Both the position numbers and the translations under genes were made by a program. From IMG/VR virus record IMGVR_UViG_3300040815_002985, positions 1 to 22,916 of that record: a DNA stretch of 22,916 nt; one strand, 5' to 3'. Shown here in pieces: positions 13,351-20,496 of the stretch. Below the pieces are notes generated by a model. The model saw only the letters and a program-made list of their open reading frames with translations. It was not told the DNA's origin and searched no databases. The DNA comes from a virus. The stretch's first letter is position 1, and each line of letters opens with the position of its first letter.

Positions 13351-14334
13351 TTACCATTTCTTTTTCACCACCGGTTTGTGATTGGTCATGTCTATCTTGT
13401 TCTTGAATTTTATGTCGTCGAAGTCTTCAGAATCAAGTTTGCCTTTCTTCTTCAAGGTCTTGTTCAGTTTTGCTAAGGTCGTTTTGTTGACTGCGTGTAC
13501 GTCGCCGTGTGCTGTCTTCATTCTCTTCTGATATGACGGTCCTGCTGTCTCGTTCTCGTTCTGTCTCGTGAAACTAGGCATCATGCCGTTGAACTCCAAC
13601 AGGTCGTCTCTGATCGCTTGATTCTTCTTTTCAATGTTCAGTATCCTGGTGAAACTGTTGGTGATGGCCGCCGTGTAGTATGCGAAAGGGTTGTCTGATT
13701 TGGATTCATCGAACTGTAGTCCTATCTGTGATAGTTGCATCAATGCCTGAGACTGCATCTCATCATTGTATGTGTAACCTCTCCAGTTGGCCCTTGTACC
13801 ATAACGTTCACAAAGTTTCATATACATCATGGCCAGTTGGTTGGTCATCTTGCCATGATCCGCTGAGAAATGTCCGTTATTCATTCCGCCTATCCAGTGG
13901 CTCTTTCCCACACAGACTAACTTGCCTTTGTTGTCAAATTTATAATGCTGAAACGGAGGGAAGTTCACCTTTGCGTGATGATCCGCGGTGCTCTTTGGAT
14001 TCTTCTTACGTTCGTCGTCCATTGGTATGTGGTCAAACATCATGACCCTGAATATCAGGTCCGTCTTCTCTATCTTCCTGGGACTGACTGTGTAGTCCAC
14101 TAGTTTTATCTTCTTCAGTCCAGATACCTTGGCCGCCTCCCACGCCTCCTGTGTCAGCCTCTTGGCCTTGTTCTTCTTTGCGTCAGACACCGTGCGTATG
14201 TTGATCTTCTTGAGGTTGGGCACAATTAGGTCATACTGTGCGTCCTCGGGTGCGACATATGAGCAGTAGGTGTTCTTGCTGGCGTGTATCTGTGCCAGCA
14301 GATCTCGGTTGTTTAGGTACTTGACTCTCTTCAT
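13351..14334 (-). CDS. gp55: Late-transcription sigma factor gp55, extended
   Basis: Residues about 150-247 hold the sigma-region-2-like core: TNQLAMMYMKLCERYGTR, then NWRGYTYNDEMQSQAL and NPFAYYTAAITNSFTRILN. In T4-like phages this binds the host polymerase beta-prime coiled coil and recognises TATAAATA. At 327 residues it is much longer than T4 gp55 (185). The N-terminal ~140 residues form an additional part with FRVMMFDHIP and KVNFPPFQHYKFDNKG, and the C-terminal ~75 are basic. In T4 the extreme C-terminus contacts the sliding clamp. Here a SEDFDDIKF segment near the end could serve, but this is speculative. It heads the 55-47-46 operon and has an AAGAGA ribosome binding site. Confidence 0.88.
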   Translation of the reverse strand: MKRVKYLNNRDLLAQIHASKNTYCSYVAPEDAQYDLIVPNLKKINIRTVSDAKKNKAKRLTQEAWEAAKVSGLKKIKLVDYTVSPRKIEKTDLIFRVMMFDHIPMDDERKKNPKSTADHHAKVNFPPFQHYKFDNKGKLVCVGKSHWIGGMNNGHFSADHGKMTNQLAMMYMKLCERYGTRANWRGYTYNDEMQSQALMQLSQIGLQFDESKSDNPFAYYTAAITNSFTRILNIEKKNQAIRDDLLEFNGMMPSFTRQNENETAGPSYQKRMKTAHGDVHAVNKTTLAKLNKTLKKKGKLDSEDFDDIKFKNKIDMTNHKPVVKKKW

Positions 14335-14401
14335 AATTTGTTCTCTTTATATTGTGTTGATTCGTGCCGTATGGCGAATTAAGTGTGCCTAAAATAATGC
14401 C

Positions 14402-14409
14402 TATAAATA
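14402..14409 (+). promoter_or_regulatory. T4-type late promoter (TATAAATA) for the baseplate cassette
   Basis: A perfect TATAAATA lies 43 bases upstream of the first baseplate gene ATG (14453). Transcription would start about six bases after the box, giving a leader of roughly 38 bases containing AAAGGAAAG. It lies between divergent gp55 and the baseplate operon, so the sigma factor gene adjoins one of its own likely targets. Confidence 0.8.
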
Positions 14410-14452
14410 TAGTTAAAGTATACGAAATTTTACAAAGGAAAGCAACCATATA

Positions 14453-15289
14453 ATGGCATTCGGAAACATAGGCAAGATAGTCAAGAACGTGGGAGGGGGC
14501 ATATTCAACAGGACCCTGGGCAGGCTCACGGGTGCTGGTATTTCCACAGACAGTAGGATCGTAAATGCGAGAGCCAAATGGTCTGGCAGGAACGACAAAA
14601 AAGACTGGCGTGTGAGACTTCAAGTACCACCAGGAGATTTACAGAAGTTTTTCGATTTTGACAATAATCCTATTATGAAACCACTTGCGGATTCACAAGG
14701 AATATTTTGGCCGTTGACACCAACTATGATTGTACAACACAGTGCAAACTACAATCCCATGGATCAAGTGCATAGCAACTTTCCACATCAAGCATATCAA
14801 AATTCACAGGTAGATTCCTTCAATGTTATTGGAGAGTTTCCTGTACAGAACTCCGAGGATGCCAAGCACTGGGTAGCAACGGTAAATTTCTTAAGGACAG
14901 CCACTAAAATGTTTTTTGGACAAGAAGGAGGGATCGATGGACTGAAAGGTAATCCGCCACCTATCTTGCACTTCTATGGTTATGGTGATCACATGTTCAA
15001 CAAGGTACCTGTTGTCATGAACACTTTCAACGTGGAACTGAGACCAGGAATTGATTACATTTCTACCAAACAAGAAAATACTCCATACAGAGAATTGAAC
15101 GGTCCTGATGCTGGATTTGAGCAATCAGTAATAGCGGGGGAATCTCAGACCTGGGCACCAACGCTGTCAAACATTTCTGTAATGTTGACACCTATCTACA
15201 GCAGAGATTCGATCAAGAATTTTTCTATGAAAAAATTCGTCAACGGAGAGTTGAACGGTAAAGGAACAAACGAGGTAGGATTTATTTAA
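14453..15289 (+). CDS. gp48: Baseplate tail-tube junction protein (gp48/gp54-like)
   Basis: The 278-residue product begins MAFGNIGKIVKNVGGGIFN, a glycine-rich flexible N-terminus. The C-terminal part has HWVATVNFLRTATKMFFGQ, then GNPPPILHFYGYGDHMFN and VPVVMNTFNVELRPGIDYI. This helix, then P-P-x-L-x-F, then a V-x-(V/M)-x-x-F-x-V-x-L-x-P-G strand order is what tube-like proteins gp48 and gp54 share: they cap the hub and start tail tube polymerisation. Position at the head of a baseplate operon and the order before gp53 support this. Which of gp48 or gp54 it corresponds to is uncertain, and no second copy is seen in the window. Its stop overlaps the gp53 ATG (TAATG). Confidence 0.7.
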   Translation: MAFGNIGKIVKNVGGGIFNRTLGRLTGAGISTDSRIVNARAKWSGRNDKKDWRVRLQVPPGDLQKFFDFDNNPIMKPLADSQGIFWPLTPTMIVQHSANYNPMDQVHSNFPHQAYQNSQVDSFNVIGEFPVQNSEDAKHWVATVNFLRTATKMFFGQEGGIDGLKGNPPPILHFYGYGDHMFNKVPVVMNTFNVELRPGIDYISTKQENTPYRELNGPDAGFEQSVIAGESQTWAPTLSNISVMLTPIYSRDSIKNFSMKKFVNGELNGKGTNEVGFI

Positions 15290-15588
15290 TGGCCAAGTAC
15301 TCAAACACATCACCATATTTTGAGACAAGCGAGATTGCAAACTATCTTGACGTGTTAAATCCAAGGACCATAACTGCGGAGGACGACGACCAGAGTTACA
15401 CAGTAGAAAGGACTTACGCCTACAGACCAGATCTTTTGGCCTATGACTTATATGGCTCACCTAGGTTGTGGTGGGTTTTCGCACAGCGTAACCCAGACCA
15501 GATAGAGGATCCCATCTACGACTTCAAACCGGGAGTGACGGTTCAACTGCCAAAGAAAGAGAACCTGCTCAAAGACTTGGGGATATAA
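15289..15588 (+). CDS. gp53: Baseplate wedge protein gp53
   Basis: The 99-residue product contains RPDLLAYDLYGSPRLWWVFA followed by QRNPDQIEDPIYDFKPG and ends TVQLPKKENLLKDLG. This LysM-like arrangement (a Y-G-x-P-x-L-W-W-x-x-A-x-x-N helix and a final strand G-x-x-x-x-x-P) is the hallmark of gp53, which joins the baseplate wedges. T4 gp53 is about twice as long (196), so this one is essentially the LysM-like domain with a short N-terminal strand. It is translationally coupled to the upstream gene. Confidence 0.92.
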   Translation: MAKYSNTSPYFETSEIANYLDVLNPRTITAEDDDQSYTVERTYAYRPDLLAYDLYGSPRLWWVFAQRNPDQIEDPIYDFKPGVTVQLPKKENLLKDLGI

Positions 15589-15591
15589 CCC

Positions 15592-17760
15592 ATGGCACCA
15601 ATCAATTACGTGAAGAAGAAATTAGACAAGGAGAAATGGTCTAACTACGAGAACGCCGCCTACGCAAGGAAGGATAGCATCAAGCAACTTCCGTTGAATC
15701 CTGATCCAAATGTATTACACCAGTTCGCCTCATACAACACACTGTTCACGCTGTCTGCTCTCAGTTCAACAGAGATAAGGAACCCGAAACAGTTCTTCCA
15801 GGGCAAGCCACACGACATCATCGCACAGAGTGGTGGCATAGGACCAGATGCCAACAGGAACGACAAGCCGGCCTTCGAGCAGGAGAACCAGTTCACGGAT
15901 GAGACAAAGAAAACAATAATAAAGAACCAAGGCCTCCGAGATGCGTTGGGCAGGGCGACCACAGAGTTCATGAAGAACAATGACCTCTATTTCAGGAACG
16001 TGGAGATGACATCCGTACCAGGTTACAATGAGAAGAGGCGTCTGACCAGTGTCACTAACATAAAAATGGAATTGGTCGAACCCGCAGGCATCACACTACT
16101 CGAGAAAATCAAAGCCGCCGCGGCCAACAACGGTTACTTGGATCACTTAGACGCACCATACATGCTCACGGTTGAATTCAAGGGTTTTGATGAGAACGGA
16201 AAACAAATCAAAGAGAACAACGATTACGTGAAGAGGGTGATACCGATCAAGATCATGACGATGGACATAGATGTGAACCAGGCAGGCTCTTACTACACAA
16301 TACAGGCGATACCCTACAACGAGTTCGGCTTCACTAACGTGTACATGTATCCTAGGACCAGCGGAACTCTATCATCCACCACGAAGAATTTCAAAGATGC
16401 TGTGGTAGATCTCCAGAGAATACTGAACGAGCAAAATCAAGACGAGAAGGTCAGGCAATACAATCAATTCCCGGACCAATATGACATCTCGATAAGCCAA
16501 GACCTGGATCCGGACACGCAACTATCTTTCGACCTACTGTCACAGGTGGGCATGTCAGAGACCAGAACCCTTCAGGAGCCAGGCAGTGATGCGTTCAAAT
16601 TGGATTACTTGAAATTCAGTTCAGAGACCAGCATATTGAAATTGCTGGAGGATCTGATGAGGACCCATCCCAAGTACGGGGCCAAAAGTTTCGAGGAATG
16701 GAGTGAAGCGGTCAGCAAACGAGGCACGGATAGATTCAATCCCAATGAAGGTCTATCAACATACTTCAAGTACTTCCGTATACGTACCAGCATAGAGCCC
16801 ACGCCGAACTTTGATGAGATCAGACAGACCAACGCCAAGATAATACGTGTCGTGGTAGAACCATACTACATCAGTGCCTACAACTTGGCAACGGCTGGCG
16901 TACACCAGGATAAAAATTTCCAGACCTATGTGGCCAAGGACTACAACTACATATTCACGGGCGACAACCTTGACATACAGAACCTAGACATCAACTACAA
17001 GGTGGCCTACTACCAATCGAGGTTGAAGGATCTTGAGGCCAGTGAGAGCAGGACCTTCACTTCGGATAACACGGCCCAGAGCGAGGACACGGGCACACCT
17101 ACCAACAGGCAAAAATGGGGACCATTTGATTATCTGCCGACCAAGACCGAAACCGGACTGTACAAGACCTCTAACAGTGGTAGGACAGCCAAGAGTGACG
17201 CAAGGGTTGACCAGTTTTTTGATGCCATCACCAATCCAACTGCTGACATGGTGGTCATCAGGATGGACATACTGGGTGATCCGGCCTGGTTGGGACAGAG
17301 CCAGTTCATTCCACCCACTCCGGTGAACAGCAACGGCAGTTCCGTAGACAACAATATCGAGTTCTTCAGGGGAGGAGAAAAAGACAACATATGGAATCCA
17401 ACGCTGAGATGTTTCAATATGGACGTGGCAGAACCTGTGATCAACTTGACATTCAAAACGCCACAGGATCTTAATGATCAGACAGGCGTGTACGAGTTAT
17501 CATCGGAGCGACAGGCGGTGTTCTCAGGCCTCTACAAGGTGTTCCAGGTGCAACACAACTTCACCGATGGCAAGTTCACACAGACTTTGACGATGACACG
17601 TTTCAACAATCAGGACCGTAAAGTGACACAGACCAGCAACGAAAAAATCGTCAAGAAAAACGGTGTAATAACTAGTGTAGGCTCACACGCCGCATTTGGT
17701 AATGCTTGGCAGAGAGTCATAGACAAGAAAATTATCAATGACCCCAATGGATTATCATAA
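15592..17760 (+). CDS. Large baseplate structural protein with gp27-like hub features
   Basis: The product is 722 residues, with no membrane segments. The middle part (about 195-245) has APYMLTVEFKGFDENGKQIK, then VIPIKIMTMDIDVNQAGSYY, a beta-rich stretch of the type seen in hub proteins. The C-terminal part has FSGLYKVFQVQHNFTDGKFT followed by QTLTMTR, which matches the recurring F-x-G-x-Y-x-V-x-x-V-x-H-x-F-x-x-G-x-F-x-Q-x-L pattern of gp27/gpD-type hub domains. It lies immediately before gp5, whose trimer sits on gp27 in T4, and no other gp27 candidate is present. At 722 it is nearly twice T4 gp27 (391). I infer a hub protein with extra domains. Its stop overlaps the gp5 ATG. Confidence 0.7.
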   Translation: MAPINYVKKKLDKEKWSNYENAAYARKDSIKQLPLNPDPNVLHQFASYNTLFTLSALSSTEIRNPKQFFQGKPHDIIAQSGGIGPDANRNDKPAFEQENQFTDETKKTIIKNQGLRDALGRATTEFMKNNDLYFRNVEMTSVPGYNEKRRLTSVTNIKMELVEPAGITLLEKIKAAAANNGYLDHLDAPYMLTVEFKGFDENGKQIKENNDYVKRVIPIKIMTMDIDVNQAGSYYTIQAIPYNEFGFTNVYMYPRTSGTLSSTTKNFKDAVVDLQRILNEQNQDEKVRQYNQFPDQYDISISQDLDPDTQLSFDLLSQVGMSETRTLQEPGSDAFKLDYLKFSSETSILKLLEDLMRTHPKYGAKSFEEWSEAVSKRGTDRFNPNEGLSTYFKYFRIRTSIEPTPNFDEIRQTNAKIIRVVVEPYYISAYNLATAGVHQDKNFQTYVAKDYNYIFTGDNLDIQNLDINYKVAYYQSRLKDLEASESRTFTSDNTAQSEDTGTPTNRQKWGPFDYLPTKTETGLYKTSNSGRTAKSDARVDQFFDAITNPTADMVVIRMDILGDPAWLGQSQFIPPTPVNSNGSSVDNNIEFFRGGEKDNIWNPTLRCFNMDVAEPVINLTFKTPQDLNDQTGVYELSSERQAVFSGLYKVFQVQHNFTDGKFTQTLTMTRFNNQDRKVTQTSNEKIVKKNGVITSVGSHAAFGNAWQRVIDKKIINDPNGLS

Positions 17761-20024
17761 TGGCAAGTAAAGATTATTTGAAAGGACACGCATCCACCGC
17801 CAAGGCACCGGGCAACGACACGCAGTGGTCAGGTGAAAACGCTGGACCATACATAGGTGTTGTGAAAAACAATACCGATCCATTGAAGATGGGCAGGCTA
17901 CAGGTGAACATACCCAGCCTCAGCAAAACATCAGATCCTGTCAGCGGAAATCTCATAACCTGTGAATATCTTTCGCCGTTCTATGGTGCGAAGGATGTGA
18001 GGTATAATCTTCCGGGATCAACCAAGTACGAACACAGCCAACACAGTTATGGATTCTGGGCGGTACCACCGGACATAGGCACAAGGGTGCTTGTGATATT
18101 CGCTGAAGGTAAAATGGACCAAGCGTTCTGGATAGGTTGTGTACAGGAGCCTTTGGTCAACCACATGGTTCCGGGCATAGCGTCCAGTGAGAAGACCTGG
18201 GACAAAAGCAGTGGTGGCCCAGCAGGACAATTCAGTTCAGATGTGGACAAGATGGACACGTATGGAACAAAAGTTGTTCCGTCAGGAGAAATCAACAGGA
18301 GCATACCGGGTGTGACAGCAACCAACTATGATAGCCTCAACAAGCCAATACACCCGATGGCAGAGGTATTACAGAAACAAGGACTGTCGGAGGACACCAT
18401 AAGGGGGACAACAACCAGTTCGGCTAGGAGAGAGACGCCTAGCAGTGTTTTTGGAATCAGCACACCAGGACCTATAGACAAGACAACCACACAACAAACT
18501 GTGGGAACAAAAGATACTAACAAAAAAGATTTTGTGACAAGAAGGTCAGGACACACATTCGTGATGGACGACGGAGACACAAATGGCAACAACCAATTGA
18601 CAAGATTAAGGACAGCATCCGGACATCAGTTACTGATGCATGACACACAAGGAATTGTGTACATAGCCAACGCTTCAGGAAACGCCTACATAGAGATGCA
18701 GGCAAATGGAAGGATAGACGTCTACTCTGGTGTTGGTGGTATAAACTTACGTACGGAGGGAGATTTCAATCTTCATTCAGATTTGAATATCAACATGCAC
18801 GCCAACGGACAGATCAGGATGAGTTCTGCCAAGGAGATGATACAGAGTGCTGACGCAGTTGTTACTGTAGGAGACAAGGCTATCCTTCAAAGTTCTCCGG
18901 CGGGAGGCATACAGAACTACGCTTTGAATTCTATCAGTTCTTACACTCCAGGTGCTCAACTGCATGGAGCACTAGGACAGTTCCACGTACAGGGTGGTAG
19001 GATTGATTTGAACCTTCCAATGGGAGGTGTAGGCGACGATGGCGAGCAAGGTATAGCCAAGTGGGGACCACACTGGTTGAACGCAGAGAAGGTCGGTATG
19101 AATCTCAGAGAAGAGGGAGATGTGGAACTGGCACAGAAAGGACTTAAACCATTACAGGAATTCACAAGGAAGACCAAGACCACAGTTCACAGGTTGGTCA
19201 CACACGAACCCATGTTCCGAGCAAGTGTGATTAGTGGTGATGGTGTGATACCTATCGACGCTGATGACAAGAAACAGTGGTACAGGAACGCAAACACACC
19301 AGGCACACCGGAATTCATAAATCAGCAGAACAGGGTAGATGCCAACAGCACAATTAGAGACGCACAGTACCAAGCGGACGCATTACAATATGTGAAACAG
19401 AAAATAGGCAACAGCACAGACGCCGCCAAAGCCAAAGAGTTGTTGACCGAATTTGGATTGAAGTACAATGAGATATACGGAATTACACAGAAAATAGATC
19501 TGCCATTTGACATAAAGGACAGCATCACAGAGAAGATCAAGGGCATAGAGTTCAACTCAGACATCAAAGATCTGACCAACACCCTCACATCTCAGGTGGT
19601 GAATGTTTTGTCAGGCAAGAGCACGGAACTGTTTAAAGACAACGTGTTCGTCAACCAAGCAGGTGAGTTGTTCTCACTCGCCGGGGATACCAACAAGACG
19701 GCCATTGGGGCAATTGACGTGGCCAACAAGACACTCAACACCATAGACGGATTGAAAGGTAACCTGAAATCAGGCGATGTGATAGGAACCATAGGCACGC
19801 TCAACAGCATAACGCAGAACTACACCACTGTGGTCGGAGGCAAGATCCTTGCCATGGACTCGATCAAGAAGTTTGCGACGGCGAAAGGATTGTTCAACGC
19901 CAGAGATGCCGCCATGGGCAAACAGACATTCCTACAGAACGTTGGCGGAAATATAGCGTCCAAGATAGGAAAACTGCCTGGTGCCCAAGGGATAAAGAAC
20001 TTCTTTGGTAAGTTTAAATTTTAG
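17760..20024 (+). CDS. gp5: Baseplate hub spike protein gp5-like, without a visible lysozyme domain
   Basis: The product is 754 residues. Residues about 28-140 form the OB-fold of the gp5/VgrG family: PYIGVVKNNTDPLKMGRLQV, YGFWAVPPDIGTRVLVIFAE and DQAFWIGCV. Residues about 250-430 contain short strands rich in G, N and D (GHTFVMDDGD, GHQLLMHDTQGIVYI, GGINLRTEGDFNLHSD), as in the gp5 triple-stranded beta-helix spike. T4 gp5 has a lysozyme domain between these; I see no such domain, and the linker is only about 110 residues of low-complexity sequence. The C-terminal ~320 residues (helical, KQKIGNSTDAAKAKELLTEF) are additional. It forms the membrane-puncturing spike at the baseplate centre. Confidence 0.88.
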   Translation: MASKDYLKGHASTAKAPGNDTQWSGENAGPYIGVVKNNTDPLKMGRLQVNIPSLSKTSDPVSGNLITCEYLSPFYGAKDVRYNLPGSTKYEHSQHSYGFWAVPPDIGTRVLVIFAEGKMDQAFWIGCVQEPLVNHMVPGIASSEKTWDKSSGGPAGQFSSDVDKMDTYGTKVVPSGEINRSIPGVTATNYDSLNKPIHPMAEVLQKQGLSEDTIRGTTTSSARRETPSSVFGISTPGPIDKTTTQQTVGTKDTNKKDFVTRRSGHTFVMDDGDTNGNNQLTRLRTASGHQLLMHDTQGIVYIANASGNAYIEMQANGRIDVYSGVGGINLRTEGDFNLHSDLNINMHANGQIRMSSAKEMIQSADAVVTVGDKAILQSSPAGGIQNYALNSISSYTPGAQLHGALGQFHVQGGRIDLNLPMGGVGDDGEQGIAKWGPHWLNAEKVGMNLREEGDVELAQKGLKPLQEFTRKTKTTVHRLVTHEPMFRASVISGDGVIPIDADDKKQWYRNANTPGTPEFINQQNRVDANSTIRDAQYQADALQYVKQKIGNSTDAAKAKELLTEFGLKYNEIYGITQKIDLPFDIKDSITEKIKGIEFNSDIKDLTNTLTSQVVNVLSGKSTELFKDNVFVNQAGELFSLAGDTNKTAIGAIDVANKTLNTIDGLKGNLKSGDVIGTIGTLNSITQNYTTVVGGKILAMDSIKKFATAKGLFNARDAAMGKQTFLQNVGGNIASKIGKLPGAQGIKNFFGKFKF

Positions 20025-20040
20025 GGAGTAAATATACAAT

Positions 20041-20454
20041 ATGGCATATGGAGATTCAGGATCAGGAGACCTATCAAATAAGTCAGTGACCTTCAAGGGT
20101 TTCAGTTCACGTGCGGACAAGCGTAACTTCAAACTTTACGACTTCGAAGTGGCCAAGCAGGACCTCATCAACAGGTTATCGATACGTAAGGGCGAGAGGG
20201 TTGAGAACCCGGAGTTCGGCACCATAATATACGATGCCATATTCGAACCATTCACAGAAGCGTTGAAGGACGCCATAGTTGACGACATCACTGCCAATCT
20301 CAACGCGGATCCACGCATCAGTACACAGGAGATCTTGGTAACGGAAGCGGACAAGGGCATAGCCATACAGGCCACAATCACATATGTGCCTTTGAATATT
20401 ACTGAGAAACTACGTTTCAACTTCGACGAGAATTCACTGCTACGCCTATCTTAA
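20041..20454 (+). CDS. gp25: Baseplate wedge protein gp25
   Basis: The 137-residue product contains IRKGERVENPEFG (48-60), the signature of the gp25/TssE-like wedge family, followed by TIIYDAIFEPFTEALKDAI and an ITYVPLNITEKLRFNF strand. T4 gp25 is 132 residues, so the length is normal. gp25 sits in the inner baseplate core bundle with gp6 and gp53 and is the nucleus for sheath assembly. GGGAG lies about 13 bases before the ATG. It follows gp5 by 16 bases and precedes gp6 by 42, which matches the 5-25-6 order common in T4-like marine phages. Confidence 0.95.
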   Translation: MAYGDSGSGDLSNKSVTFKGFSSRADKRNFKLYDFEVAKQDLINRLSIRKGERVENPEFGTIIYDAIFEPFTEALKDAIVDDITANLNADPRISTQEILVTEADKGIAIQATITYVPLNITEKLRFNFDENSLLRLS

Positions 20455-20474
20455 AGTACGCACTTAATTTAATA

Positions 20475-20482
20475 TATAAATA
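20475..20482 (+). promoter_or_regulatory. T4-type late promoter (TATAAATA) for gp6
   Basis: A perfect TATAAATA lies between gp25 and gp6, with 14 bases from its end to the gp6 ATG. Transcription would start about six bases past the box, leaving a leader of about eight bases with no ribosome binding site. The gp6 transcript from here would be nearly leaderless. It probably supplements read-through from 14402. Confidence 0.6.
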
Positions 20483-20496
20483 TCCATACAAACAGT

